Shown piece by piece: positions 41,997 to 51,372 of a stretch of DNA of 64,000 nt (its first letter is position 1; each line of letters opens with the position of its first letter). The stretch is from Neisseria sicca (GTDB lineage Bacteria; Pseudomonadota; Gammaproteobacteria; Burkholderiales; Neisseriaceae): assembly GCF_017753665.1 (NCBI RefSeq), contig NZ_CP072524.1, positions 1,736,001 to 1,800,000 of the forward strand, read 5' to 3'. Position numbers and translations under genes: made by a program. A model generated the notes under the pieces. The model saw only the letters and a program-made list of their open reading frames with translations. It ran no database searches and was not told the origin of the DNA.

Positions 41997-42605
41997 TTAT
42001 TGCCCCGATACTGCATTCCGTTCGTTGCTGCGCAGGCGTTCCAAATGGTTTTTGACTTCCTGTACTTTTGCTTCGGTAAACAGGTTGGCGATATTTTTCC
42101 AAATGCTGTGATAACCGTAGGGACCGTGCTGCATTTCGGCTTTTGCCTCTTCAATCTGCCAGCCTTGGTAAAGGATGCGGTACATTCCGGCAATCAGCCC
42201 CGTCCTGTCGGCACCGTGGTAGCAATGGATGAGGACTGCGCCGTTTTGTTGCTGCTTTTCAATCAGGTACAGGATTTCGGCGATGTCTTTAGGTTTGACA
42301 TTCCACGACAACAGTGGGCGGTTGATGATGTTGATGCCGTATTGCTTGAGATAGTCGTCGTCATTGCGGTCGAAAAAGCGCAGATTGACGACGCTTTTGA
42401 TACCCTGCTGCGAAATAGTTTCGCCGTCCTCGGGAACAGGCTGTTCGCTGCGGTAGAGTTTGTCATCGATACGGTAAAGGTTGGCATCTTGCTTGACAGA
42501 TACTGCCCAAAGTCGGGTATTCATGGTTCGTGTTTCTTGAGTGGACGAGGCTTGGCAGGCGGCAAGCAGGAAGGCTGAGAAGATAATCGGTATGGTTCGT
42601 TTCAT
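41997..42605 (-). CDS. Dual-specificity phosphatase-like lipoprotein
   Basis: About 202-aa protein; the Met at 42605 or the one a codon before may start it. Signal peptide IPIIFSAFLLAACQASS has lipobox LAAC, so it is a predicted lipoprotein. The phosphatase loop VLIHCYHGADRTGLIAGMYR fits C-x5-R-T of the tyrosine/dual-specificity family, and YRSEQPVPEDGETI and VVNLRFFDRNDDDY are like other bacterial DSP proteins. A periplasmic or surface phosphatase (protein, inositol or lipid substrate) is inferred. It is isolated, with a Correia element at its 3' end and dusA 90 nt upstream on the same strand. Confidence 0.8.
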   Translation of the reverse strand: MKRTIPIIFSAFLLAACQASSTQETRTMNTRLWAVSVKQDANLYRIDDKLYRSEQPVPEDGETISQQGIKSVVNLRFFDRNDDDYLKQYGINIINRPLLSWNVKPKDIAEILYLIEKQQQNGAVLIHCYHGADRTGLIAGMYRILYQGWQIEEAKAEMQHGPYGYHSIWKNIANLFTEAKVQEVKNHLERLRSNERNAVSGQ

Positions 42606-42630
42606 CATAGGGATAGATTAAAAAGGTAAA

Positions 42631-42666
42631 AAGGTTGTCTGAAAAGGAATCTGTTTTCAGACGACG
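42631..42666. terminator. DUS-like inverted pair after dusA
   Basis: AAGGTTGTCTGAAAA (one mismatch) and TTTTCAGACGACGT pair around a short GGAATCTG loop. It follows dusA on the minus strand and precedes the phosphatase-like gene. Confidence 0.5.
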
Positions 42667-42693
42667 TGTTTGATGTTTAAGAAAACCGCGCTT

Positions 42694-43698
42694 TTATTCC
42701 CATACGTTCGCCCGCTCGACTTCTTTCCATGCTTCGAGAATCAGGCTGCCGTCGTTGTCTTTCAACAGCGTCGCGTCGGAAAGCATACGCCGCCAGGTGC
42801 GGGCGTTTTTCAGGCCGTGCATCAGCCCGAGGCTGTGGCGGACGATGTGGCGCAAGATTGTGTCGCGTCCGGCTTGGATTTGGGCTTGACTGTATGTGTA
42901 GAGGCGCTGCACCAAATCGGCGTATTCAATCGGGCTGCGGGTATCGCCGTAAAACAGCCTGTCCCATTCGTGCATGACCATCGGGTTGTGATACGCCTCG
43001 CGTCCGACCATTACGCCGTCAACGTGTTGCAGGTGTCCGGCGATTGCTTCGTTGGTGGTGATGCCGCCGTTGATGATGATTTCCAGATCGGGAAACTCTT
43101 TTTTCAAGCGGTAAACGTAATCGTATTTCAACGGCGGAACGTCGCGGTTTTCTTTGGGTGAAAGGCCGTCCAGCCATGCGTTGCGGGCGTGGACGATGAA
43201 GGTTTTGCAAGCGGTTTTGTCGCGCAGCGTGCCGACGAAATCGGCGACGGTTTGGTATTCGGTCTGCCTGTCGACGCCGATGCGGTGTTTGACGGTAACG
43301 GGGATGCCGACCGCGTCCTGCATGGCGTTGAGGCAGTCGGCAACCAGCATGACTTCGTTCATCAGACACGCGCCGAACGAGCCTTTCTGTACGCGCGGGC
43401 TGGGGCAGCCGCAGTTGAGGTTGACCTCGTTGTAGCCGTATTCTTCTGCGGCTTTGGCCGCTTTCGCCAAATCGGACGGGTCGCTGCCGCCCAGTTGCAG
43501 GGCGACGGGCTGCTCGCCTTCGTTGAACATCAAAAAGCGGTCTTTGTCGCCATAAACGATGGCACCGGAATTGACCATTTCGCTGTAAAGCCATGTGTTG
43601 CGGGTAATCTGGCGGGCGAGGTAGCGGTAGTGGCGGTCCGTCCAGTCGAGCATGGGGGCAACGGAAAGGCGGCGGGGCGGGAGGTTGGTTTGAGACAT
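42694..43698 (-). CDS. dusA: tRNA-dihydrouridine synthase A
   Basis: 334-aa FMN enzyme that reduces uridines in the tRNA D-loop (U20/U20a). I start at 43698 (MSQTNLPPRRLSVAPMLDWT); longer in-frame versions would have to begin in a DUS. The TIM barrel shows RLSVAPMLDWTDRHYR, VALQLGGSDPSDLAKAAKAA, the catalytic Cys in NLNCGCPSPRVQKGSFGACL, and FMN motifs IINGGITTNEA and DGVMVGREAYHNP. Length fits DusA. A DUS pair lies just upstream. Confidence 0.94.
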   Translation of the reverse strand: MSQTNLPPRRLSVAPMLDWTDRHYRYLARQITRNTWLYSEMVNSGAIVYGDKDRFLMFNEGEQPVALQLGGSDPSDLAKAAKAAEEYGYNEVNLNCGCPSPRVQKGSFGACLMNEVMLVADCLNAMQDAVGIPVTVKHRIGVDRQTEYQTVADFVGTLRDKTACKTFIVHARNAWLDGLSPKENRDVPPLKYDYVYRLKKEFPDLEIIINGGITTNEAIAGHLQHVDGVMVGREAYHNPMVMHEWDRLFYGDTRSPIEYADLVQRLYTYSQAQIQAGRDTILRHIVRHSLGLMHGLKNARTWRRMLSDATLLKDNDGSLILEAWKEVERANVWE

Positions 43699-43718
43699 TA
43701 TGTAGTGTGTAAACAGTG

Positions 43719-43753
43719 TTTCAGACGACCTTTGTTCTTGAAGGTCGTCTGAC
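43719..43753. terminator. DUS inverted pair between the GT4 gene and dusA
   Basis: TTTCAGACGACCTT and AAGGTCGTCTGAC around TGTTCTTG. It lies between the end of the upstream glycosyltransferase gene and the dusA start, so it could end that transcript or sit in the dusA leader. Confidence 0.5.
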
Positions 43754-43822
43754 AAGGAAACGGATTAAACGGATGGCGGGACGGCGGAAAACCGATGCGT
43801 CAGATTGGCTTTATAGCAAAGC

Positions 43823-45004
43823 TTAAGGTTGCTTTTGCTTTTCTACGACGATTTTTTCAAATGTGCGGATTAAGCTTGAGGCGATAACCTCCTCGCTAAA
43901 CTCCGCCAAACAATCTTGACGCAGTTTTTCATGATCGAAGCGTTCGCGATTTTCATACATTTCAATCAATGCATCGGTAAGTGCGGGGATATTTTCGGTC
44001 GGCACCAAAATACCGTTCTCGGGCGTAACGATGGATTGCGGACCGCCGCACATGGTGGCGATGACGGGCAAGCCCTGAGACAACGCTTCAATAAACACGA
44101 CCCCGAAGGTTTCCGTGCGGCTGGCAAGGACGAAAGCGTCGCTTTGGCGCATCAAATCCAATACTTCGTCCGTGGTTAGCGCGCCGAGGAAGCTGACGGC
44201 ATGCGTAATGCCCAACTCTTGTGCCAAACGTCGCAAATTGGCGGCTTCCACGCCGTCCCCGCCGATTTTCAATTTGAGGAAAGGATATTTTTCCAATGCC
44301 TTCGCAAAGGCCGGCAGCAGGAGGTCATGCCCTTTCAGATGGCGCAGATGCGAAACGGTACAGAAGGTGTAGTCTTGGTTTCCTTTATCGGGAAACGTGA
44401 AATCCCTTGCGAAATTGTCGCCCAGTACGTTGGGCAGGTATTCCCATTCCAAACCGTATTTTTCCTTCAGCAGACGGCTGAAGTCGCGGCTGACGGCAAA
44501 ACGCGCGGCACTATGTTCGGCAGCGAGGCGCATGATCGGCCATTGGTGAGGCCGTATGAGGTTGCGGGTAATGGTGCTGCTGTGTTCGGTAATGACGTAG
44601 GGAATACCGTAAGTCTTATAGATTTCGTAGGCAAGGATACCCGCGTAGTTCATGGAATGTGCATGAACAATATCGGGGCGGCCGTTTTCACGCACATATC
44701 GCGCAAATGCCTTCATACCCGCGCGCACCCAGCGGATGCGGTCCAAATCGACGACAGGGAAACGGGGGAAAAAATACATACTGTCGTAAGCGTAGGTATT
44801 CAATCCGCCCTGATTGTGTTTCCGAATGCCGTACGGACCGGTAAAAATGGATTTGGTATGGACGCGCAGATAGCGGAACATCGGCGCAATCACCCCGACT
44901 TTCAAACCTTTTCGCTGCAAGGCTTGTGCTTGAAGACGGAAAAAGATTCCGTCCACATCGGTTTCAGTTTTGGGATACCAAGAAGGAATAACGGCAACGT
45001 GCAT
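43823..45004 (-). CDS. Glycosyltransferase family 4 protein
   Basis: 393-aa GT-B-fold enzyme. The N-terminal domain starts HVAVIPSWYPKTETDVDGIF and contains RPDIVHAHSMNYAGILA and YVITEHSSTITRNLI. The C-terminal Rossmann domain has FCTVSHLRHLKGHDLLLPAF, LKIGGDGVEAANLRRLA and the E-x7-E motif in RTETFGVVFIEALSQG, then PVIATMCGGPQSIV. These are features of retaining GT4 enzymes used in LOS, capsule or other glycan synthesis. The substrate is not visible; no other glycan genes adjoin it. The HVAVI start is usual for the family. Confidence 0.85.
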   Translation of the reverse strand: MHVAVIPSWYPKTETDVDGIFFRLQAQALQRKGLKVGVIAPMFRYLRVHTKSIFTGPYGIRKHNQGGLNTYAYDSMYFFPRFPVVDLDRIRWVRAGMKAFARYVRENGRPDIVHAHSMNYAGILAYEIYKTYGIPYVITEHSSTITRNLIRPHQWPIMRLAAEHSAARFAVSRDFSRLLKEKYGLEWEYLPNVLGDNFARDFTFPDKGNQDYTFCTVSHLRHLKGHDLLLPAFAKALEKYPFLKLKIGGDGVEAANLRRLAQELGITHAVSFLGALTTDEVLDLMRQSDAFVLASRTETFGVVFIEALSQGLPVIATMCGGPQSIVTPENGILVPTENIPALTDALIEMYENRERFDHEKLRQDCLAEFSEEVIASSLIRTFEKIVVEKQKQP

Positions 45005-45031
45005 GAAAAAACTTTCGTAATAATCAATCTG

Positions 45032-45075
45032 AGGTCGTCTGAAAAAACATTCGCCGTTTTCAGACGACCTTTTTA
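45032..45075. terminator. DUS inverted pair between pmbA and the GT4 gene
   Basis: GAGGTCGTCTGAAAA and TTTTCAGACGACCTTTTT pair around AACATTCGCCG. On the minus strand it follows pmbA by 16 nt and precedes the GT4 start by 28 nt. Confidence 0.65.
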
Positions 45076-45090
45076 ATAACCGGGTAAAAC

Positions 45091-46422
45091 CTACTCCCCC
45101 GCCACGGTCATGCTCTCAATCAGCACCGAACCGATTTTGTTGGAAGAGCGGCGCAGCGCGTCGTTGGCAGTGCCGACGATTCCGAGGTACATATCCTGCA
45201 AGCGGCCGGCGATGGTGATTTCTTGGACGGGGTGGCTGATGATGCCGTTTTCCACCCAAAAACCTGCCGCGCCACGCGAGTAGTCGCCCGTGATGGTGTT
45301 CACGCCCTGCCCCATCAGTTCGGTAACCAACAATCCCGTGCCCATTTCTTTCAGCAAGTCGGACTGCGTTTCGTGCGTATGGTTCAAATAAAGGTTGTGC
45401 GCGCCGCCAGCGTTGCCCGTGGTCTGCATACCGAGCTTTCTCGCGCTGTAACTGCTGAGGAAATAGCCTTCGACAATGCCGTCGCGGATGACGAAACGCG
45501 GCTGTGTGGCGACGCCTTCGGAGTCGAAATAGGTGCTGCCGAAGGCGCGGGGGATGTGCGGCTCTTCGCGCAGGCTGAGGAAATCGGGCAGGACTTTTCT
45601 GCCTATGCTGTCAATCAGGAAGCTGCTTTGGCGGTAGAGCGCGCCGCCGCTGAGTGCGCCGACGAGGTGTCCGATAAGGCCGCCTGCGACGGTGGTATCA
45701 AAGAGGACGGGATAGCTGCCTGTCGGGATGCTGCGGCTGTTCAGACGACGTAAGGTACGCTCGGCAGCGGTTTTACCGATTTGCTCGGGACTGTCCATGT
45801 CTTGATGGCGGCAGGCTGCGTCGTACCAGTAGTCTCGCTGCATGCCGTTTTCGTCGGCGGCGACGATGCTGCACGAAATGCTGTGGCGCGTGCCTTGTTG
45901 GTGGGAGGTGAAGCCGTGGGTGTTGCCGTAAACGTATTGGTAATGTCCGGTCTGAACGCCTGCGCCTTCGGAATTTTCGATGCGCTCATCCGCGCTCAGG
46001 GCGGCTTGTTCGCATTGTTTTGCCAACTCGATGGCGGCTTCCGTGCTTAAATCCCATTCGTGGTAACGGTCGAGGTCGCCGACGTGTTGCGCCATAAGCG
46101 AAGCATCTGCCAGACCTGCGCAATCGTCTTCGGCGGTATAGCGGGCGATGTCGATGGCGGCTTTGACGGTGTCTTGCAGGGCTTTTTCGGAGAAGTCGGC
46201 GGTGCTGGCACGACCTTTGCGTTTGCCGACGTACACGGTAATATCCAGCGATTTGTCTTGCTGGAACTCGATTTGTTCGATTTCGCCCAGCCGTACGCTG
46301 ACGCTTTGTCCGATGGATTCGCTAAAGTCGGCTTCGGCAGCAGCCGCGCCCATGTTTTTTGCCAAATCCAAGGCGTGCCCGCATAAGCCGGTCAGCTCGG
46401 AGGCGGTGTGGTTGAACAGCAT
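45091..46422 (-). CDS. pmbA: Metalloprotease PmbA/TldE
   Basis: 443-aa partner of TldD in the TldD/E protease, which matures modified peptides and degrades CcdA-like proteins. I start at 46422 (MLFNHTASELTGLCG) behind AGGAAACC; an ATG 30 nt earlier lacks a site. The N-domain contains GQSVSVRLGEIEQIEFQQD and the C-domain SYPVLFDTTVAGGLIGHLVG, FGSTYFDSEGVATQPRFVI, NTITGDYSRGAAGFWVENG and the terminal GSVLIESMTVAGE. Like other PmbA it lacks the HExxxH zinc site of TldD. It is divergent from yjgA, an arrangement seen in many proteobacteria. Confidence 0.94.
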   Translation of the reverse strand: MLFNHTASELTGLCGHALDLAKNMGAAAAEADFSESIGQSVSVRLGEIEQIEFQQDKSLDITVYVGKRKGRASTADFSEKALQDTVKAAIDIARYTAEDDCAGLADASLMAQHVGDLDRYHEWDLSTEAAIELAKQCEQAALSADERIENSEGAGVQTGHYQYVYGNTHGFTSHQQGTRHSISCSIVAADENGMQRDYWYDAACRHQDMDSPEQIGKTAAERTLRRLNSRSIPTGSYPVLFDTTVAGGLIGHLVGALSGGALYRQSSFLIDSIGRKVLPDFLSLREEPHIPRAFGSTYFDSEGVATQPRFVIRDGIVEGYFLSSYSARKLGMQTTGNAGGAHNLYLNHTHETQSDLLKEMGTGLLVTELMGQGVNTITGDYSRGAAGFWVENGIISHPVQEITIAGRLQDMYLGIVGTANDALRRSSNKIGSVLIESMTVAGE

Positions 46423-46458
46423 AAAAGGTTTCCTGACAGAGGTTTGCGGCATTTTAAC

Positions 46459-46517
46459 CGTTTTCAGACGACCTCGGCAAAAATACCGCCGCCGGAAACA
46501 AAAGGTCGTCTGAAAAC
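46459..46517. repeat. DUS inverted pair in the pmbA-yjgA divergent promoter region
   Basis: GTTTTCAGACGACCT and AGGTCGTCTGAAAAC separated by about 28 nt. Position between divergent starts makes a terminator role unlikely; it may serve uptake only. Confidence 0.7.
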
Positions 46518-46595
46518 GCCGTTTCGACAGGGCATTGACGTGGAACCTGCCCGAACGTGCTAAAATACCCGAAACAAAATTAAAGGTTTATCAAA

Positions 46596-47126
46596 ATGTT
46601 TGAAAACGAAGACGAATGGGTCAGCAAAACCCAAATGAAAAAGCAAATGAACGATTTGCAGGCTTTGGGCATGGAGTTGACCAAACTCTCGACCGATACG
46701 CTGAAAAAAATCGGCTTGGACGAAGACTTGTACGAAGCCGTCGTTACCTACAAAAAAATCACGTCCAACGGCGCGCTCAAACGCCAAAGCCAATTCATCG
46801 GCAGGCTCATGCGAGACACCGACCCCGCGCCCATCGAAGCCTTCCTCGCCAAACTGCGCGGCGAAAATACCGCCCACAACGCCTTCTTACAACGCGTCGA
46901 ACAAGCCCGCACGCGCCTCTTGGCGGACGACAACGCAATCACCCAATTCATGGCGGACTTCCCCCATGCCGACGCAGGCAAATTGCGCACCTTAATCCGC
47001 AACACGAAAAAAGAGCAGGAACAAAACAAACCGCCGAAAAACTTCCGCGCCCTCTTCCAAGAAATCAAATCCGTCATGGAAGGCGGTCAGAGCGATTCGG
47101 AAGAAACGCAGGATTGGGCAGAATAA
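46596..47126 (+). CDS. yjgA: Ribosome biogenesis factor YjgA/DarP
   Basis: 176-aa helical protein that binds the late 50S subunit. It begins FENEDEWVSKTQMKKQMNDL and has LGMELTKLSTDTL, GALKRQSQFIGRLMRD and KLRTLIRNTKKEQEQNKPPK, matching DUF615. The length is normal. An ATTAAAGG precedes the ATG. The gene diverges from pmbA. Confidence 0.93.
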   Translation: MFENEDEWVSKTQMKKQMNDLQALGMELTKLSTDTLKKIGLDEDLYEAVVTYKKITSNGALKRQSQFIGRLMRDTDPAPIEAFLAKLRGENTAHNAFLQRVEQARTRLLADDNAITQFMADFPHADAGKLRTLIRNTKKEQEQNKPPKNFRALFQEIKSVMEGGQSDSEETQDWAE

Positions 47127-47135
47127 ATATCGGGG

Positions 47136-47171
47136 TCGTCTGAAAACGGGGTTGGGGGTTCAGACGACCTG
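47136..47171 (+). terminator. DUS inverted-pair hairpin after yjgA
   Basis: GGTCGTCTGAAAAC and GTTCAGACGACC around GGGGTTGGG. There is no T run, so termination may be weak. Confidence 0.5.
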
Positions 47172-47230
47172 TTTTCATACTTCCGGATAAACTTTATCAT
47201 CAGCCCATAAAAGTCGTCTGAAACCGCCGT

Positions 47231-47340
47231 TGCCGTCATTCCCGCGCAGGCGGGAATCCGGGTCTCTGCATTGCGGAAATATCTCAAAGCTGCTGCAACT
47301 TCAAATTTCCGAATTCCCAGCCGTACGGAAATAACGACGG
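47231..47340. repeat. NIME-like repeat: dRS3 plus RS
   Basis: A perfect dRS3 (ATTCCCGCGCAGGCGGGAAT, 47238-47257) is followed by RS-type sequence and a degenerate dRS3 (ATTCCCAGCCGTACGGAAAT, 47313-47332). The rest of the gap to putA holds only a DUS terminator. Confidence 0.75.
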
Positions 47341-47401
47341 TAGGTTAACCATCAATACCTGACGGAAAAACAATATCTGCCCTGCTTATTTTAATTTACA
47401 G

Positions 47402-47459
47402 AAAAAGGTCGTCTGAAAACGGACTTAGCGGGTTTTGCTAACGTTTTCAGACGACCTTT
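47402..47459. terminator. DUS inverted-pair terminator for putA
   Basis: AAAAAGGTCGTCTGAAAACG and CGTTTTCAGACGACCTTT pair around a loop that itself contains AGCGGGTTTTGCT. It lies 32 nt past the putA stop. Confidence 0.7.
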
Positions 47460-47490
47460 GTTCAAACGCTCTGGCGTTTATTCAGTCCTT

Positions 47491-50400
47491 TTAGTCAGAA
47501 ACGGCCATCAGGCTGGCGTTGCCGCCGGCGGCTGTGGTATTGACGCTGCAAGAAATTTCTTCAAACACTTGCAGGATGTCTAAGCCTTGTTCGGACGGGA
47601 GGATGCGGATGAGTGCGCCGTCGCGTTTTGCCAGCTCTTGCTTGCGGCTGCTGTCCAGCGGGCTTAGGGCGGCGACGTGGTGCACACCCGTGCTTTCAGG
47701 TTTGCTGTTGACTTGCAACAGGCCTTCGAGGTCGGCGGTGTAGGAGGCAAGCGGGCTGTCGGGTTCGACGACGGTTACGATGCCTGCGGCGGCAAGTTCG
47801 GTCAGGGCGCAGAAGGCTTGCAGGAGGCTGCCGCCGTGTACCCAGACGCGTTTGGGCGCGCGCCAGCTCATGGCGTTGCGTTCGCCGGTCGGTCCGACCA
47901 AGACGGATTCTGCTTGGCGCAGGGTGCGGATGCGGGCGTGTCCCAATGCTGATGCCGCTGCTTTTTTCTCTTCCGCATTAAACGGCAGCTTGTGAATCAG
48001 GGCTTCAAGGCGTTTGAGCGCGACTTCGTCCGCTTGTCCGATACGGCTCAGCGGCGGGGCAACCCATTCGGGGATGCGGGTCAGTTTTTGCAGATAGAAC
48101 GAACCGCCTGCTTTCGGACCTGTACCTGACATACCGTGTCCGCCGAACGGTTGTACGCCGACGACGGCGCCGACGATGTTGCGGTTGACGTAAACGTTAC
48201 CCGCTTCGATGCGTTCGCGGATGCGTTTGACCGTACCTTCGATACGGCTGTGTACGCCGCTGGTGAGCGCGTAGCCTTTGCTGTTGATTTGGTCGATGAT
48301 TTGGTCAAGTTCGTCGGCACGGTAGCGGACAACGTGCAGGACGGGACCGAAGACTTCGCGGGTGAGTTCGTTCAAATTGTTGAGTTCGAACAAAATCGGC
48401 AGCACGAAAGTGGATTTCGCAGGATCAACGTCGGAGGCGGCTTTGACTTCGTGGTAAGACTTGGCAACGCCTTTCATTTTGTTGATGTGCGATTGCAGGT
48501 TTTGCTGCGCTTCGGCATCGATGACGGGGCCTACGTCGGTGGTGAGCTGAACGGGTTTGCCGACGACCAATTCGTCCATCGCGCCTTTGATGATGGCGAG
48601 CATCTTGTCAGCAACGTCCTCTTGGACGCAAAGGATACGCAAGGCGGAGCAGCGTTGTCCCGCGCTGTCAAAGGCGGAGTTGAGCACGTCCAAACAAACC
48701 TGCTCGGGCAGCGCGGTGGAATCGACAATCATGGCATTCTGACCGCCGGTTTCGGCAATCAATACGGGGCTGTCGTCGCGTTTGGCAAGGGCTTTGTTAA
48801 TCAGTTGCGCCACTTCGGTCGAGCCGGTGAAAATCACGCCGCCGATGCGCGGGTCGCCTGTCAGCGCTGCGCCGACATCGCCTGCGCCGAGGACAAGCTG
48901 CAAGGCGGAAGTCGGGATGCCTGCTTCGTGCATCAGGGAAACGGCGTAGCTGGCAATCAGACTGGTTTGTTCGGCAGGTTTGGCGATAACGGTGTTGCCG
49001 GCTGCCAATGCGGAAACGACTTCGCCGGTAAAGATGGCGAGCGGGAAGTTCCACGGGCTGATGGCGACGATGGCACCGACGGCTTTGGCATCTTTGGGCA
49101 GGGTGTTTTCAGCTTCGTTTGCGTAGTAGCGGCAGAAATCGACGGCTTCGCGCACTTCGGCGACGGCGTTGTTCAGCGTTTTACCTGCTTCGCGCACGGC
49201 AAGCATCATCAGCGCGGGGGTGTGCTGCTCCAGCAAATCGGCGAAACGGCGCAAGCAATTAGCGCGCTCGGCGGCAGGCGTTGCGCTCCATTCGGGGAAC
49301 GCGGCAACGGCTGCGCCAATCGCTTCTTGGGCAAGCGCAGCATCGGCAAAGCTGACTGTGCCGACTATGTCGTCGTGGTCGGCGGGGTTTTTAATCGGTT
49401 GCGCTTCGCCGACATCGCGGGCTTTGCCGTTGATAATGGATGCGGCATGGAAGTCTTGCGCGGCGGCGCGGTTGAGTTTTTCTTGAAGCTGTTGCAACAC
49501 GGTTTCGTTGCTGAAATCGACGCCTTGGGAATTCAGACGACCCCTGCCGTACAAATCGCGCGGTAGCGGCAAGGCGTTGTGCAGGTGGATGCCTTGTTCG
49601 GCGATGGTGTCGAACGGGCTGCGGATCAGCGTGTCGATGCTGATGTTTTCATCGACGATTTGGTTGACAAACGACGAGTTCGCGCCGTTTTCCAACAGGC
49701 GGCGCACCAAGTAGGCAAGCAGGGTTTCGTGTGTACCGACCGGGGCGTACACGCGCACGCGGCGGCCTAAGTTTTGCGGGCCGACCACTTGGTCGTACAA
49801 GGTTTCGCCCATGCCGTGCAGGCATTGGTGTTCAAAGTCTTTGCCTTTGCCCATTTGGTAAATCGCGCCCAAGGTGTAGGCGTTGTGGGTGGCGAATTGC
49901 GGGAACACGGCGTCTTGCGCGTCCAGCAGTTTGCGCGCGCAGGCGAGGTAGGAGATGTCGGTATGGACTTTGCGGGTGTAGGTCGGATAGCCGTCCAGGC
50001 CGTCCACTTGCGCCCATTTGATTTCGCTGTCCCAGTACGCGCCTTTAACGAGGCGGATCATCAGTTTTTGGTTGTTGCGGCGGGCAAGGTCAATCAGATA
50101 GTCGATGACGAAGGGGCAGCGTTTTTGGTATGCCTGAACGACAAAGCCGATGCCTTTGTAACCTGCCAAATCGGGGTCGGAAACGAGTGCTTCCATCAAA
50201 TCCAAAGACAGCTCCAAACGGTTGGCTTCTTCAGCATCGATATTGATACCGATATCGTATTTTTTACCCAAAAGGAACAGCTCTTTCAGACGAGGTAAGA
50301 GTTCGCTCATCACGCGTTCGTGTTGGGCGCGCGAGTAGCGCGGATGGATGGCGGAAAGTTTGACGGAAATGCCGTTGCCTTCGTACACACCTTGTCCGGC

Positions 50401-51096
50401 AGCATCTTTGCCGATGGCGTGAATGGCTTGAACGTAGTCGTTGTAATAACGGTCGGCATCTTCTTGGGTAAAAGCGGCTTCGCCCAACATATCAAAGGAG
50501 AAGCGGTAGCCCATTTTTTCGCGCTCTTTGCCGTTTTGCAGCGCTTCTTCAATGGTTTGTCCGGTAACAAACTGCTTGCCCAACAGGCGCATGGCGTAGT
50601 TCACGCCTTGGCGGATCAGGGGGGCGCCGCCTTTGCTGACGAGGCGGTTCAAAGCCGAACCCATCTGCTTGTCGCTCGGCGCGGTCAGTTTTCCGGTAAT
50701 CAGCAAGCCCCACGCGGCGGCGTTGACGAACAGGGACGGGCTGTTGTTCAAATGGCTTTTCCAGTTGCCTTCGGAAATTTTGTCGGCAATCAGGCGGTCG
50801 CGCGTCGCATTATCAGGAATGCGCAGCAAAGCCTCCGCCAGACACATCAGCGCAATGCCTTCTTCGCTGGAGAGCGAGAACTCGTGCATCAGTGCATCCA
50901 CGCCGCTGGCTTTGGTGCGGCTGGCGCGAACCTGCGTAACCAAGCGGCGTGCGAGTTCGGACGCTGCCCGACGCTCCTCATCGCTCATCTGTGCGCGTTG
51001 CAGCATATCCTGAACGGCTTCGATTTCGTCGCGGCGGTAAGCATCGGTAATCGCTTGGCGCAGTGGCGTTTGTGTCGGAAAAGCAAAGTCAAACAT
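47491..51096 (-). CDS. putA: Bifunctional proline dehydrogenase / P5C dehydrogenase
   Basis: 1201-aa enzyme that oxidises proline to glutamate in two steps, with channelling of P5C. I start at 51096 (MFDFAFPTQTPLRQAI) behind GGAG. The proline dehydrogenase barrel (about 150-500) contains RLVKGAYWDSEIKWAQVDG and FATHNAYTLGAIYQMG. The aldehyde dehydrogenase domain (about 560-1020) contains ISPWNFPLAIFTGEVVSAL, FTGSTEVAQLINKAL, AETGGQNAMIVDS and the catalytic Cys in FDSAGQRCSALRIL. A shorter C-terminal domain follows. No N-terminal ribbon-helix-helix domain is evident, so this PutA is probably not the DNA-binding repressor type. putP is next upstream. Confidence 0.95.
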   Translation of the reverse strand: MFDFAFPTQTPLRQAITDAYRRDEIEAVQDMLQRAQMSDEERRAASELARRLVTQVRASRTKASGVDALMHEFSLSSEEGIALMCLAEALLRIPDNATRDRLIADKISEGNWKSHLNNSPSLFVNAAAWGLLITGKLTAPSDKQMGSALNRLVSKGGAPLIRQGVNYAMRLLGKQFVTGQTIEEALQNGKEREKMGYRFSFDMLGEAAFTQEDADRYYNDYVQAIHAIGKDAAGQGVYEGNGISVKLSAIHPRYSRAQHERVMSELLPRLKELFLLGKKYDIGINIDAEEANRLELSLDLMEALVSDPDLAGYKGIGFVVQAYQKRCPFVIDYLIDLARRNNQKLMIRLVKGAYWDSEIKWAQVDGLDGYPTYTRKVHTDISYLACARKLLDAQDAVFPQFATHNAYTLGAIYQMGKGKDFEHQCLHGMGETLYDQVVGPQNLGRRVRVYAPVGTHETLLAYLVRRLLENGANSSFVNQIVDENISIDTLIRSPFDTIAEQGIHLHNALPLPRDLYGRGRLNSQGVDFSNETVLQQLQEKLNRAAAQDFHAASIINGKARDVGEAQPIKNPADHDDIVGTVSFADAALAQEAIGAAVAAFPEWSATPAAERANCLRRFADLLEQHTPALMMLAVREAGKTLNNAVAEVREAVDFCRYYANEAENTLPKDAKAVGAIVAISPWNFPLAIFTGEVVSALAAGNTVIAKPAEQTSLIASYAVSLMHEAGIPTSALQLVLGAGDVGAALTGDPRIGGVIFTGSTEVAQLINKALAKRDDSPVLIAETGGQNAMIVDSTALPEQVCLDVLNSAFDSAGQRCSALRILCVQEDVADKMLAIIKGAMDELVVGKPVQLTTDVGPVIDAEAQQNLQSHINKMKGVAKSYHEVKAASDVDPAKSTFVLPILFELNNLNELTREVFGPVLHVVRYRADELDQIIDQINSKGYALTSGVHSRIEGTVKRIRERIEAGNVYVNRNIVGAVVGVQPFGGHGMSGTGPKAGGSFYLQKLTRIPEWVAPPLSRIGQADEVALKRLEALIHKLPFNAEEKKAAASALGHARIRTLRQAESVLVGPTGERNAMSWRAPKRVWVHGGSLLQAFCALTELAAAGIVTVVEPDSPLASYTADLEGLLQVNSKPESTGVHHVAALSPLDSSRKQELAKRDGALIRILPSEQGLDILQVFEEISCSVNTTAAGGNASLMAVSD

Positions 51097-51123
51097 TTTA
51101 AGGTTCTCCAAAGTTTTTATGAT

Positions 51124-51166
51124 GATTTTCAGACGACCTCATCCCTTTTCGAGGTCGTCTGAAAAG
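51124..51166. repeat. DUS inverted pair in the putA leader
   Basis: TTTTCAGACGACCT and AGGTCGTCTGAAAAG around CATCCCTTTTCG. It sits 28 nt upstream of the putA ATG, so as an mRNA hairpin it would attenuate any readthrough from putP. Confidence 0.6.
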
Positions 51167-51331
51167 ATTTAAAGCATATAGATAATATCTTAATAAATTT
51201 ATAAGGGTCGGACAAGCAATTTATCTCAAAAACAGGATTTTTTGCTTTGATAAAAAGCAGATAAAGCCCAAAGAGTGCATTATCCGCATGAGCATCAATA
51301 TAAAAATAAAACCTGCCTTCCCGTATAAAAA

Positions 51332-51371
51332 TTCAGACGACCTACGGTCAACGGCAGGTCGTCTGAAAACA
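51332..51371 (-). terminator. DUS inverted-pair terminator of putP
   Basis: ATTCAGACGACCT and AGGTCGTCTGAAAAC pair around ACGGTCAACGGC. It directly follows the putP stop on the minus strand. Confidence 0.6.
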
Positions 51372-51372
51372 C

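Noticed and set aside
41877..42578. 233-codon plus-strand frame covering a Correia element
   Set aside because: It is repeat sequence plus antisense of the phosphatase-like gene, whose C-x5-R motif is on the minus strand.
43699..43755. N-terminal extension of dusA starting in a DUS
   Set aside because: The added residues are DUS translation and would need a TTG start; known DusA begins at the Met at 43698.
48136..49566. 476-codon open frame antisense to putA
   Set aside because: It is a reading shadow of the high-GC putA coding strand; no ribosome binding site and no recognisable domain.
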